DNA of 64,000 nt from Sequoia sempervirens (GCA_007258455.2 VDFB02193867.1:569878328-569942327), one strand, 5' to 3'; positions 1 to 11,595 are shown, numbered from the stretch's first letter. The notes: generated from the sequence alone by a model not told the origin. A program made the numbers and translations.

Positions 1-451
1 GAAGAGGAAACAAGAGCAAGAGAAAGAAAATCCATGTTTGTGCTCCATGCACAAGAAGCATCACTAAGTTTGTAAGGAGAAGCATGATTTTAGGGGGAGC
101 TTACCATTGAATCATCTTTCAATCCATAAAGAAGAAAGGTCCTTTTTGCCATTGTTGTCAAAGGATGAAAGTTGCACAAAGGGGAAGAGTTACAGCAAGG
201 AAGAGTTATATGAAAGGAAGAATGATGCCATTAATGTCAAAAGGAAATGCTACAGTAAGAGAGAGTCACAGTCAAGGGGAGCTTTATAGTTAGGGGGAGC
301 ATCACAAAAAAGAAGACTATTTCATTGTGAAGGAGAAAAGTATGTTACATTCTTTTGCCATTGATGTCAAAGGGGGAGTGATAGAGTAAGGGGGAGCAAT
401 ACAAAAGGAGAGAATTATGTTTGTGTTGCCATCAATGACAAAGGGGGAGAT
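1..451 (+). mobile_element. 3' internal tail of a Ty1/Copia element with repeated polypurine tracts
   Basis: This purine-rich stretch runs into a Copia-type LTR at 452. It repeats a phrase of the form GCCATTGATGTCAAAGG at least four times, and several copies are followed by a polypurine tract (AGGGGGAG) near 92, 292, 372, 390 and 442. The last tract, AAAGGGGGAGA, directly abuts the LTR and is the expected plus-strand priming site. No conserved coding segment is visible, so the pol gene lies upstream of the window. Repeated polypurine tracts before the 3' LTR are described for Sireviruses, but no diagnostic protein is present here, so the lineage is left open. Confidence 0.7.
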
Positions 452-976
452 TGTTGGAAATATTGTCATTGATGTCAAAGGAAGAATGAAGAGATCGTTG
501 TATGTTGTCATTGATTGTTGAAGATGGTCATTGATGTCAAAGGTTGAAAGAAATCGCTTAAGGCTGAAGGGCATAAAATAGTTTTTCATATGGTCACCTC
601 CTTGAAATGACGACTACATTGGAGATAAAACAAATTAAACTTAATAGTTTCTTGCTGGCCAACCTGAGAAAAAGGATATATGACAGCATTGAGTTTAATC
701 TTAGAGAGCATTTATCATATGCTTGCCGACTCATAAGCCGAAGGCATTGTTAGTGATAAATAAAAGTGAGTGATCATGTATTTGATAGAGCCGACCCCCT
801 TTATAAGGCCACCCAACTTTGGGATTCAAAATAAATTAAATTTAAAATAATGAAGAGTGAGGCCGACCTCTTGTGAATAGTCGCCTCCCTTAATGGAAAA
901 AAACTTAAATTAATTACAAACAAGGCTGGCCTCTTTTGTGAAGTGATACATTCCTTTGAAGAGGCATATTGTGTGA

Positions 977-984
977 TATAAAAG
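977..984 (+). promoter_or_regulatory. TATA box of the Copia LTR
   Basis: TATAAAAG lies about 525 bp inside the LTR, in the orientation set by the polypurine tract. It is a plausible start of retrotransposon transcription, giving U3 of about 0.55 kb and R-U5 of about 1.1 kb. Confidence 0.55.
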
Positions 985-1243
985 GGTGATCCAAGGAGTT
1001 TAAATTAGCAAGTAAAAAAATGCAATATCATTCTATTATTTAAGCAAAATTAAGCAGAAGTATATATGAATAATGCAACAGATTTATATCAGACATAAGG
1101 AAGATATAAGAGCAGGTAAATGGCACAGTTGTGTGCAGATCTGAAGGTGTTATTATCAGATATTATCAGCAGATTAAAGTGCAGACTTAAAGAAAATTAA
1201 AGTGCAGATGTATGAAGTTAATTTGTGCAGATCTATGAAATTT

Positions 1244-1623
1244 CTATGAGCAGATTTATGTAAAGAAAATTAGAGCAGATTTTATGACAGCATACAAAGG
1301 AATTCATTGCCATGTATGTGATCCATTTTGTGAAAGAAGAGTATGCATCATTTGAATCAAATTTGTGAAGGGAAGTGTATGCATGAGGATCTGATTTGCA
1401 AAGGAAAGACTAACAGATCCAAAGGAATTCAAAGGATCTGATTTGAATCTATGAGCAGATTTATGTAAAGAAAATTAGAGCAGATTTTAAGACAGTATAC
1501 AAAGGAATTCATTGCCATGTATGTGATCCGTTTTGTGAAAGAAGGGTATGCATCATTTGAATGAAATTTGTGAAGGAAGGAAAGTGTATGTGTGTGGATC
1601 TGATTTGCAAAGGAAATACTAAC
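1244..1623 (+). repeat. 205-bp tandem duplication inside the Copia LTR
   Basis: The segment starting CTATGAGCAGATTTATG at 1244 is repeated at 1449 with few changes, through AAGGAAATACTAACA near 1623. The two units differ by scattered substitutions and small indels. The duplication probably arose after the family formed or is a variant of its R/U5 leader. Confidence 0.8.
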
Positions 1624-2113
1624 ATTATTAAGAATCATAAGTTGTGATCAGATTTGTATGGAGAAGTAAACTATCTCATCCATTGAAGAATTTGGAGGTT
1701 GGTGCCTATCAAGAAGAGATTGGTGTCTCTTGCTGAGTTGGTGCTCATTTGTGGGGATTGATGTCTCTAGTGGGTTGCTGCCTACAAATTCTATAAATGG
1801 GGATTGGTGTCTCTAGTGGGTTGGTGCCTACAAAAGAAGTTTGTAAGAGAAGTAGGTTGGAGTCTATGAAGATCTATATATATAAGCAATATTTTGCCGT
1901 GATCTTCTCCTGCAAGGGTTTCCACGTAAATTGTGTGTTTATTAGATATCCTATGTTCTTAATTGCTAGATCTTGCATGTGTGTTATTGTTGTTGATGAT
2001 TAAATTTTAAAGTACTACTGTTGTGGTTGATTAAGTTGTGAAAAGTAAAAGATCGTTATTATACTGATTCACCCCCCTCTTAGTATAACTATGTGTTTCA
2101 TCATTATATATAT

Positions 2114-2244
2114 CTTAAATAAATCTATTTAAAAGATGCTGAGATATATCAATCTTGAGGCACCTATCAAACCTATATGACAAGTTTGATAAAGGTCCCT
2201 CAAGATTGATATCTCTCAGTGTCTTCTAGATAAGCGTATTTAAG
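2114..2244. repeat. Long imperfect hairpin (arms about 60 nt)
   Basis: The arm at 2114-2172 pairs with 2184-2244 around an 11-nt loop. The inner arm is nearly perfect (for example GATATATCAATCTTGAGG against CCTCAAGATTGATATCTC) and the outer arm is weaker. It sits just after the Copia LTR end. Arm length, short loop and graded mismatches fit a small foldback (MITE-like) element or a young MIRNA-type hairpin. No terminal duplication or mature small RNA can be shown from sequence alone. Confidence 0.75.
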
Positions 2245-3150
2245 GTATCCATACTAATTTAATTAGCCAATAAACTATATTATGTATGAGATTTTCATTG
2301 GAAACAAGTCTCATGTCGTCAAGCAATTTTCTTTTGGCTGATAAACAAATTTTGATTGCTAGTAAATAAGTTTGAGCCGCCCTAGATCATTTAAAAATAA
2401 GATATGCCAAATAAAATCATATTGTATCTCTGATTAAAATCAAATCATATCATATCTCTATTTAAAATCAAATTATGCAAAGGATATAAGATTGTATCAT
2501 TTTGTAAAAATATTGTATAGTTGAAGGCTGCTCTCAAACCACTTCTCAATGACATAATTCTTGTATGTAATCCTCATCTCTAGATTGACAAGATTTTCCA
2601 TGATGGTCTTGTTGAACAAGCAGAGAGGCACTGACTACTAATAGGTGTAGAGGAATCGGCAGAAACAACTTTAGAGTGGTAGAGAATTGCCTGAATTTCA
2701 TTGACCATGTAGGTCTCTGCTTCCTTGTCCTCCAATGCCTCCTTTTGGTGGATCTTCTTGCCCATAAGTGACTCAATCCCCACCTCCCCCTTGATTTTTC
2801 TCTAAGTCTTTGTGTTGTAATTTCCACATTACCAAAGTTGAATTTTAGTGAAATAATGTAATTGTATCAAATTTATTTTCCTTTCCAAAGTGGCAAAACT
2901 AGTATCTGTTGTGGCAAGCTATGGGGTGAGAAACAATGTAACACCTGAAATATGCCTTGTAAAGTTCATTGTGAGCTTCCAGAGATCTTTTTCATGCTCT
3001 TGCCTTGATCCCTTTTTGTGCTAGATTTTCCCCCTCACTCTTCTCTTATCATAATCATATTGAAAAGGGGAAGTAAAGGATCACACCAACCATGCTATGG
3101 TTTTAGACCTCCAAATAAGAAGCCAACATTTATAGCATATTTGGTGGGAG
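2245..3150. other. Unassigned AT-rich stretch before a Gypsy LTR
   Basis: I see no conserved gene here. Minus-strand frames at 2546-2827 are short and not recognisable. The last bases (TTTGGTGGGAG) could be a weak polypurine tract for the LTR at 3151, so part of this stretch may be the 3' internal end of that element. Confidence 0.4.
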
Positions 3151-4082
3151 TGTCATGTCCCCTTTTTCCCACTAGTATTATTGTTTAAAATAGTGTTTCT
3201 CAACACAAATAATAATAATAATTTTGAATCTTGGTCCCAATTATAGGACCCATGGGTCCTAAACAAAGAAGGTATAATTGAAAATTTCAATTTGTCTTTT
3301 GGGTATCCATGGTCGTCATTAAATTATACAATTGGTAATTTCTAGCGAATTGCTATGAGGATGAAACCCATCATTTAGCAGATTTGAGATAGGATGCAAA
3401 CCCTCACCTCATTTCACAATCCATATTCTAGGTTGCCATTGTGCTAATTGAATTTCTAGACATTTTTCAAGTCTAATATCTGGGTTTGATGAGTATATCT
3501 CAAGGATAGGATTGCTAGAAAGTAGACTCCACCTTGCTATGGTAGTGCCATTTCACATTATCTTTAGCAAGTGTGATCTATAGGTGTATCCCATCCTTTG
3601 GTTTTCATGGACCAAGCACTTTGACAAGCAACATAGGTCCTTTTGGAGCAAGAAGACATAGTTCAGTGAGCAATTCTTTGGCAGCAACTTATTCATCATT
3701 CTTTATCAATCTCCAAGCTTCCCAACAAAACTAGGCTATAGGCATTGAGTGTTGGCATGCCTTAAACATTAGTTAAGGCAACACTTGTTGTGCTACCAGT
3801 CGAATTGGGCATCTCCATCAATAGAACCTCATAGGAGTTGTAATTCATACTGCATTAACAATATAAATATAATTTGTTCATGGGAAGAAGAGTTGGAAGT
3901 ACATGAAGGGGGGGAGAGATTCCTTGCTAAATAGACAAGGGGGTTGACTATCCACCCTTGGGCTTAGAAGTAGGAAAGACTCCTAGCACCCTATTGAGGT
4001 TCCTTCTCTAATCTTCCCCAATGATTGATTATTGAGGGGATAATAATTTAGAATCGGCATTGTGAGTTACTCATCTAGATCA

Positions 4083-4116
<34 letters not shown>

Positions 4117-4315
4117 CAAATAATTGTCAAATAATGTAGTAGATGTAACAATACAAATGATCAATTAATTATATTACATTATGAATCATTGGCTAACATT
4201 ATTACAGGGTTAAAATTGGATTTATTGGAAGTTGTAATTTAACAAGATATACTTCTTACTCTTAAATTGTGATTTCAGGGAAAAATCTAAGTATGTCCAA
4301 AAAGGGGACATTACA
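3151..4315 (+). mobile_element. Ty3/Gypsy-type LTR (1.17 kb)
   Basis: The ends form an extended inverted repeat: TGTCATGTCCCC at 3151 and GGGGACATTACA at 4304-4315. A purine tract precedes the left end. The flanking pentamers (GGGAG and AAACA) differ, so it is not a simple solo LTR. It is better read as a 3' LTR whose body has decayed or lies at 2245-3150. Orientation rests only on the purine tract. Confidence 0.7.
4084..4118. repeat. Compound (AT)n(GT)n microsatellite
   Basis: An alternating AT run passes directly into about nine GT units inside the Gypsy LTR. It is likely length-variable. Confidence 0.9.
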
Positions 4316-4920
4316 AAACACCATCTATGGCATGCCACAGCATGAATATAACACTTGTAACACCCTCATGCACTTGCATTCAATAAAGATAGAGAGGAGA
4401 CTTTAGAGGAAATGAAATCATTCGATGAGTGGATGGCACTTATCACATAATCAATGGCTTATAAGAGAGAAATTAAATACATCCAAGTTGCATCATGAAA
4501 TTCTCTATGAGCAAATGCAGAAAAGAGGCACCATGTGGCGGCTCACTCCTTTTAGGGTGAAAGAAAAAGAATGTCCTTGCAATTTGTAGCAAAAACACTC
4601 TAGGGAGCAACAATTTGAAATGATGACATTTGTCACCATATCATGACATTTGAAAACACAATGATTGAAAAGGTTTTAATGCTCTTTCTAAAACATCCAT
4701 TTTGGGATCAACAAATGAGATGGATACACTTGTCTCTATTTTTATTTTTTGCAACTCAATAGAAAATAACATGTGAAATATAAGATAAGATTGTAACAAA
4801 TTTCTCATTCTCGTTGACTTTGAAAAGTGTACAAGAAAAGAGAGATAAAACTTGCTCACGGAAAGATAAAGCAAGATGCCACCAAGTGTCCCAATCTTGT
4901 AAAACCTATGATAAGCTAAA
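4316..4920. other. Unassigned spacer left of the family B element
   Basis: No gene, LTR boundary or strong repeat is visible. It ends at the TGTTGTACCCC start of the family B LTR. Confidence 0.5.
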
Positions 4921-5146
4921 TGTTGTACCCCAAATTAAAATTTTTGCTACACTTAGGCATTTTGAAGAAATGGTCAAAAGTCTTGTTCAAATTCAATGAA
5001 GCATAAATCTGCAATAAAACCCGATTAATCGCGATTTTTAATAAATCTGCAGCCTGGACGATTTTTTCATTTGTTGACTTTTTGGTTGACTTTTTGGTCA
5101 ATGATTTTTTTTTGGTTTCAAACTGCAAATGCAAAAAAACGTGTTT

Positions 5147-5790
5147 AGGCCTAAAAACACAAAATTTTTAAAATCTGATGATTGGGGTCTACTCAAAGTG
5201 ACTAAGTCTACAAAACCTAGATCTTTGTTTTTCAGTCCTAAATCTTAGGAAAATTCTATTTTTAGAAACTTTCTAAAAATAGATCATTTTTGGGATTTTT
5301 TTGGGTTTCTTCTCAAATGAATGTAGGTAAAATTTTCTAAAAATAGAAAAATGCTTTGGCTTCCAGGGTTCAAACTGGATTGAACTTATTTTATTTGATT
5401 GGTATGCTATGGAAAATACTTCCTCATTAGGCTAGTCTTGTCAAATTGTCAAAAAAGGTCAAAATTTGGAATTTGCATGTCTTGCATGAGGCCTAAAAAC
5501 ACAAAATTTTTAAAATCTGATGATTGGGGTCTACTCAAAGTGACTAAGTCTACAAAACCTAGATCTTTGTTTTTCAGTCCTAAATCTTAGGAAAATTCTA
5601 TTTTTAGAAACTTTCTAAAAATAGATCATTTTTGGGTTTTTTTGGGTTTCTTCTCAAATGAATGTAGGTAAAATTTTCTAAAAATAGAAAGTTTGGCTTC
5701 CAGGGTTCAAACTGATTTTGATTGGCTTAAAATACTTCCTCATTAGGCTAGTCTTGTCAAAATCGTCAAAAGATCAATTTTGCCATGGTG
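5147..5790 (+). repeat. 342-bp tandem duplication in the family B 5' LTR
   Basis: The block starting AGGCCTAAAAACACAAAA at 5147 recurs at 5489 with near identity. The matching region of the 3' LTR (from about 27690) has one copy. About 150 bp just before it (4998-5146) also lacks a counterpart there, so this LTR was rearranged after insertion. Each unit holds facing CTATTTTTAG and CTAAAAATAG decamers. Confidence 0.75.
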
Positions 5791-7501
5791 GGTCTATTAT
5801 GTTTTTTCAGAAGCTTTTTTAGGAGCTCCAAGGTCATTAATGGAGATCAGTCAATTGCCAGGTGTTAGATTCAAACATTCAAGCACTGAACAAAAGATGA
5901 GAAATGATAAGCGTGCATGTAGAACGAAGAATGGAAGAGAGAGGATGAGAAAGTTGAAAAATGCCAAATTTTGACTAAGTTTGGAAAGCACAGGTGCCTT
6001 AGCTCAGTCTAGGTGCCTAGATGCTCATGCCTTGGAAAATTTTCAGTCTCTAGCAGTCAAAGCAATGAAAAACACGTGGAACGAAGGGAAAAGTTGAAAT
6101 ATGCAAAATATTATAAGTCTGCCATGCATGGGCGCCCCAGGAGGAGATAGGCGCCTAGTCTTTCAAGAGGTTAAACAATAGAATTAGGGTTTGCTCACCG
6201 CAAACAATGTTGTTCAAAATCTTCCTGGCTTTGCAGTGAATATATCAGCATAGTCATTTGATCATTCAGTCAGCCAAAATTTGAGATTGAATAGAGAGGG
6301 CTTGACAAAGTAGTAGAATGCAAATCTTGAAAAACTTAGAAAATATTCTAACTCTAGGAATCTTGGGCACCCTAAGAGGAGATAGGCGCCTAGGGTTTTG
6401 GAGGCTCAAATCTAACAATTAGGGTTATACAGATCATTCAATCTCTTTAGAATCTTGCTAGCTACGCAATGGATATCTCAGCAAAATCATCAGATCATTT
6501 GGCTGTCCGCAAATTTAGATCAAACAGAGGGCATAACATGAGACTTAAAGAATGAGGGTTGAAAAAGAGTAAAAAATGGCTAAGTATGTGTTGATGTGTT
6601 TTTCGTGACCCCACCAACGCAGAATAAAGTCGCCAACGGCTACCCTATTCTCTCTTGATCAAAGTATTCCGCACGCTAAGATTGCAAGAAAGTTCGTGCG
6701 TTCAACTCCAAGGTTCCTTTAATGCGAATAGGCTCAGTTGGCTCGATGTGATTTGCTGGTATTTCAAGAGGACTTACGGAATTGTTCAGCAGCGGAAAAA
6801 GGAATTCAAATGCTCGAAAGGTTTGTCTATGAAGCACGGGTTTCCTATTCTAACCAGAAAGTACTGAATTTAAAGTGGTTGCAGGGTTTAGGAAGTCTAA
6901 ATCCATTCTAAGCGTGGGATATGGAGCTCAACTTCAGCAAACTTCAACCAAACTTCGCTTTGCCTCACCTCGGACAGCTTCCATGGAGTCGGTGCAATCT
7001 TCAGGGGAGATGACTAAAGATGTTCAAAGCACCATTTGACATGAAGATACCATCACAACGACGCATACCTCCATTCAAACTGTGATTGAAGTTAGGCCCA
7101 AACGTTTCCAGTTGACCACAGAAGGCGCATTCACCATCAGCAAATACACTAGTGGTATGGATAGACGAAGTTGCTTAGATCAAACACCACATTTCACAGC
7201 TAACATCTACTTGCATGGAATGAAAATTATACTACTTTGAACTATGCTACCATTTGAATTGGAAGGACGAAGAAACCTTGCTAGCTACTCACAACAAAGA
7301 CAAAATTCACCATCAATGAAAAACTCTTTTATTGAGAGAGTGTTCACAACAATTTCTTACAAAGTTTTCAAAAGGATAACTTTCCCTCTTCTTCAACTAC
7401 ACTATCAACCTATACTAAGCTACTACTAAGTTGTCTCTCTACTCTATGTCTATTCTAATCTTCTCTACTGTCTACTGAGATACAAATGAGGGGGACTCCC
7501 C

Positions 7502-7509
7502 CTTTTATA
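7502..7509 (-). promoter_or_regulatory. TATA box of C1, next to a GGGGGACTCCCCC palindrome
   Basis: Read on the minus strand this is TATAAAAG followed by a G run. A perfect 13-bp palindrome (7490-7502) lies immediately downstream. The arrangement is kept in C2 and C3. The AATAAA at 7333-7328 supplies a polyadenylation signal at a suitable distance, giving an R region of roughly 150-170 nt. Confidence 0.7.
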
Positions 7510-7973
7510 GTTGGCCAAGTCCAACGGACGGCTCAGATTACAATTGACTGGATGGCCCAGATTGTGCCACCTCAGCCCTAAACAAGATTCGCCCTAAAAA
7601 CCGCCACAAAGGAGAGTGGGGTAATAAATGAGCCATTAATGGCCACCATCCTTCTAGAAGATTCCAGCTTTGAAATGCGTTCACACTGCTCTGTTGTTCG
7701 CGTTCAGCCAATTCTGTTGATCGCTTGGAGGAGGGTAAAAGAGTCTCTAAGATCGCCTCCTCAAATAATAAAATTTGATAGGATCTGGAGTTCAACTGCT
7801 CTTGATCTTCTTCTTGACGTTGTTCTTCAACTTTGCTCGAGCTTCCATTCTTTTCTCCATCTTGAGTTTTACTTAGACGTTTTTCGCAACATTCTTCCTT
7901 CGAGGTTGAAATGTCGTCTTGAATTATTTTCTTCATCGCTTCAAATTATTGTGCTCCAGCCTTGACGTTCATC

Positions 7974-8031
7974 CTGCAAAACAGACAAGGAGAAGGGTAT
8001 TAGAACACTTCATAATATAAATTCAACTTAC
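7974..8031 (-). other. Predicted 58-nt intron in the U3 of C1
   Basis: On the minus strand the interval begins GTAAGTTGAATTTAT and ends TGTCTGTTTTGCAG, with CTAAT as a possible branch point and a U-rich body. The same interval, also 58 nt, is kept in C2 and C3. An ATG lies about 75 nt upstream (about 8107), but in C1 its frame stops before the donor. It is short for a plant intron, so splicing must be shown experimentally. Confidence 0.5.
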
Positions 8032-8749
8032 CTACCAGGATTTTCATGTTTTGATCTCCAAGAGTTCATCGTCTTCACTAGCCAACTTTGCGTTCAAATT
8101 CTTCATGCCTTAGCCAAATTTTCAACCCATCTTGCACTCTGCTCGGCTTACTTCACTCTGCCACTTCATCCAACTCAGACTCGAGAAGAAATGCTTTCAT
8201 CAGGAATTTGATCAAAAATTATCTAGGCGATCATTTTCAAATTCATCGGCCAAGGCAATTCTATGTCAACAACACATTTTATTTCATGCCTTAGAAATTT
8301 TTAAATTTCTCTTAGGAAACTCATCAACCTGGTGCCCATTTAAAATCTTTACCTCAGAATCCTTGGCGAGCTGTGGAAGACCCTAAATCCATTCCTCATT
8401 GATAATCTTAAATACCCAGAAGAAAATTTTCTTCAAAACCTGTCCAATTCATGGGTATACAACGAACGGGTTCATTTAATTTTTTTTTTGAATTTTGAAC
8501 CCTAGGAAAATATTCTCTCATCAAATTTATTTCATTTCTTCATCCCTGCAAGTATCCTGTTGCTCTGACTTGAAAATTTTCTTCCATCTCATGAAGCCGG
8601 TACATTCTGTCATATCCACAGCCAACTTCATTCGTTCTTGAGAGAATTTCATTACTCCTCCAAGCTAGACATATTTTTCCTAAGGTAATATTTAAATATC
8701 AATACTTAGGAAAATAAATTTTACCACTTCATTACTCAAGCCTAGGCGC

Positions 8750-10300
8750 ATTTGATAGGAGGTATCTTAAATTTCAAAATTTTCCAACGCCTTGAAATAT
8801 TCCTCACATAACTTCTAGGTGCCTATAGAGGAGTCCACTTTAAATTTCCCACACTTAGAAATATTTCCAAGGTCAAAATGTTCAAGGCATTTAACTTCAA
8901 ACTCTTATTGTTCCTTAGGGCGCAAATAACCCCTTGTGCTTTCAATTTTAATGACTTAGAATATTTCAAGTTCATCTTGCCTCTTTCCAGGCGCATATGG
9001 AGGGTGGAGCTTTCAATTTAGGATACTTAAAAACTTTCCCAAGCTCTTCATGCTAAGCAAGGCGCATTTCACCCTATAAGCCTTCACTTTTCATGCCTTA
9101 GAACATTTTAGGCTCATCTTGTCTTCATGGGTGCAAATGACCCCTTCTTGTTTCAATTTGTAGCTCTTAGAAAATTTTCCAACCTTTTCCTACAAGCTAG
9201 GGTGCATATCACCCCTTCTACTTTCATGTTTTTTTATACTTAGAAAAATTTCCATGTGCTTCATCCAAAGTAAGGCGCATTTGAGGGCCTCTACTCCAAA
9301 TTTCCGCGACTTAGAGGATTTTCGAGGCTTCTCCAAGTCAAGGGCGCAAATAAGGTGTTGAGCTTCAAGTTTGAAGTACTTAGCAAAGTTTCTCATCCAT
9401 CTCCAAGTGAAGGCGCATTTAGGGGCTTGAGCTTCAAGTTTCTAACACTTAGGAATATTTTACCCTCTCTTCAAACTAGGGCGCATTTTAGCATGTGAGC
9501 TTCCACTTTTCAACACTTAGAATATTCCTCAGGCCATCTTCCCAATCTTGGGCGCATTCAAGGGTCCCTGCTTTCGATTTTCATGATTTAGTCAACTTTC
9601 AAGTGAGCTCCAAGCCTAGGCGCATATGAGGGCAAGAGCCTCAAATTTTGAACCTTTTAGAACACTTTCAGCTTATCTACTTCAGCTTGGTGGGCGCATT
9701 TCAAAGGGTCAGCTTTCAATTTTTTTTTTCAACTCTAAGCTCAAGGGCACAAATAGCATGGGGAGCTTTTAGTTTTAGTGCCTTAGAAAATTTTTCATCA
9801 TCCTCTTCAAGGTAGGGCGCATTTTGGACCTCTTACTTCCAATTTTCGAAACTTAGAACAATTTCAATTCTCCTTTTCTCTTTCCAGGCGCATATGGAGG
9901 GTGGAGCTTTCAATTTTCTCACACTTGGTAAAATTTCCAAGCTCCTCTTCAGAGAGGGGCGCATTTGAACCCCTGTGCTTTCAATTTTAATGACTTAGAA
10001 TATTTCAAGTTCATCTTGCCTTCAAGGGCACATTTTGCTCCTCATGCTTTTAATTTGTCAACTCTAACCTCAAGGGCCCACTTGGAGGGGTCTACTTCCA
10101 TTTTGTAACACTTTGACTATTTTTCAACCAGCTTGAAGTTCAAGGGCGCATTTCACCATGGGAGCTTTTAATTTATCAACACTTAGAAGGATTTTACCCA
10201 TTTTCAGCTTCTCAAGGCGGATTTGGCCTGTGAACTTCAAATTTCAAGTGCTTAGAGAATTTCCACAGACCTTCGGCTTTTAAAGGCGTTCTTCACCTGC
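8750..10300 (-). repeat. About 22 degenerate 70-bp repeats with GGGCGCATTT core (C1)
   Basis: In plus orientation a GGCGCATTT, GGCGCATAT or GGCGCAAAT core recurs about every 70 bp. It is followed by variable bases, a TTCAATTTT-like phrase, CACTTAGAA and a TTTTCCAAGCTC-like phrase. Spacing is regular but sequence is loose, so this is an old, diversified array. The unit is not a multiple of three and holds no long shared frame, so it is probably noncoding U3. Confidence 0.8.
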
Positions 10301-10383
10301 TGGACTTGAAAATTTATCAATTTCAGTGAATTTTATGCTCCTTGCCTAATATAGGGTGACTCGATCATGCTAACCCTAATTTG

Positions 10384-11595
10384 CTATTTTTAGAAAGTTT
10401 TCAATTTTGCACTTCAAGCTAATTCCAAGCTCCAAAAAGGCTGGATTTTGCTTTGTTCTGAACCTCGGGATGTGTTTGTGCTACCGATGCCTGGTATCTG
10501 TCTTGAACCTGCTATTTTTAGCAATTTACTAAAAATAGCAATTGTTCGGAATGCCTTCAAATTTTGTGTGTTGATTTCTTGAAGGGTGTTGATTGTGACT
10601 GAATGCCGCTTTAGAGTGACTGTCCTGTTCTGCCCTTTATTTTAGGAAACCCTAGTTTCTCTGCCCCGGCCTGCTAAAAATAGCAAATGTTTTATTTTTC
10701 ATTCTTTGCAACTCCGTTTGTCTTGAAATTCACGCCAAGGATCCCTCATCACATGTTTGACCTGTTCAAACTGAAACTTGATGTTGACCGGCCATTTATA
10801 GCTGCCTCTGAAGTGACTTACTATTTATAGTAAGTGCTTGTTTCTGAGACTTCCTCAGCTCCGTTTGACTTGAAATTCGAATGACGCGGTCCTCACCACG
10901 TGACCTGCCTGCTGGCACTGGCGCATGCGGCTGACTTACTATTTTTAGCCAGTTTCTGAAATGACTTACTATAAATAGTAAGTGCTCCGTTTGCCTTGAA
11001 ATTTCATCAGCAGATAGCTCGAGAGATGCTGATCGCGGTGGTATACATCGGTTTTTGAAAATTCTAACTTTTTATGCCTCTTTTTGGGTCCCGAAGCTGG
11101 AAACCCTAATTGGTCTTGCATGCGTATCAAATGACCTCCGTTTGTTCGTCGATTGCGATCAGTTCGTGATTGAAGTGCTTGGAGGCGGCCGCCGGATGAT
11201 CTGCTAAAATAGTAAGTTGCTGAAGGAGTGATTATCTTCTTTGCATGTCATATCATCGCAAGCTCTCGAAAAACCCATAAAGAATATGCGACATGCAAAG
11301 AAAACCCTGACATGCAAACCCTAAAAATAGCCTCGGAAGATTGAATTAAGTCGTTATCTCGCTTTGCATGTCACATCAACTGCGAAGGTCTCGAAAACCG
11401 GAAGGAATCTCGGACATGCGTCAAAAACTACGCATATAGACCACGAAATCTACTCTGGGCGCTAAAAATAGCAAGTTGCCTGTTTTAGCTCAAATTTTGC
11501 ATGCGAATAACTTGACATGTTCTGAATGCAGTGTGATGATTGAAACTTCAAAAGTGCTGACGGAATTCCCGGAATTACACACTTACTAAAAATAG
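10384..11595 (-). promoter_or_regulatory. Array of CTA(A/T)4TAG palindromes in C1 U3
   Basis: Perfect decamers lie at 10384, 10512, 10529, 10674, 10821, 10939, 10969, 11321, 11462 and 11586, with a 9-mer variant at 11204. Several extend to ACTTACTA-(A/T)n-TAGTAAGT, a longer palindrome. This is the classic MEF2-type MADS-domain binding pattern and resembles CArG variants bound by plant MADS proteins. The density (ten in 1.2 kb near the LTR's 5' end) is far above chance. Protein binding is inference. Confidence 0.7.

Larger units (their letters stand above)
452..2100 (+). mobile_element. 3' LTR of a Ty1/Copia retrotransposon (1.65 kb)
   Basis: The LTR begins TGTTGGAAATATTGTC immediately after a polypurine tract and appears to end ...ATGTGTTTCA at 2100. 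Near its end it carries GGGTTTCCACGTAAA (about 1917-1931), a phrase common in plant Copia LTRs, and a pyrimidine run CACCCCCCTCTTAG. A TATA box lies at 977-984. A 205-bp internal duplication and short TTGGTGCCTAC-type repeats (1690-1850) lengthen it. The 5' LTR is outside the window, so a target-site duplication cannot be tested. The 3' boundary is inferred from the terminal CA and could be off by a few bases. Confidence 0.72.

Noticed and set aside
3146..4320. Solo LTR with target duplication at 3151-4315
   Set aside because: Flanking pentamers GGGAG and AAACA do not match.
7538..7936. A 132-residue minus-strand frame in C1 (and at 22886-23284 in C3) as a full gene
   Set aside because: It lies downstream of the predicted acceptor and may be a scrap of the U3 gene, but it matches no part of the C4 protein that I can see and crosses the TATA-proximal region. 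Not supported as a separate gene.
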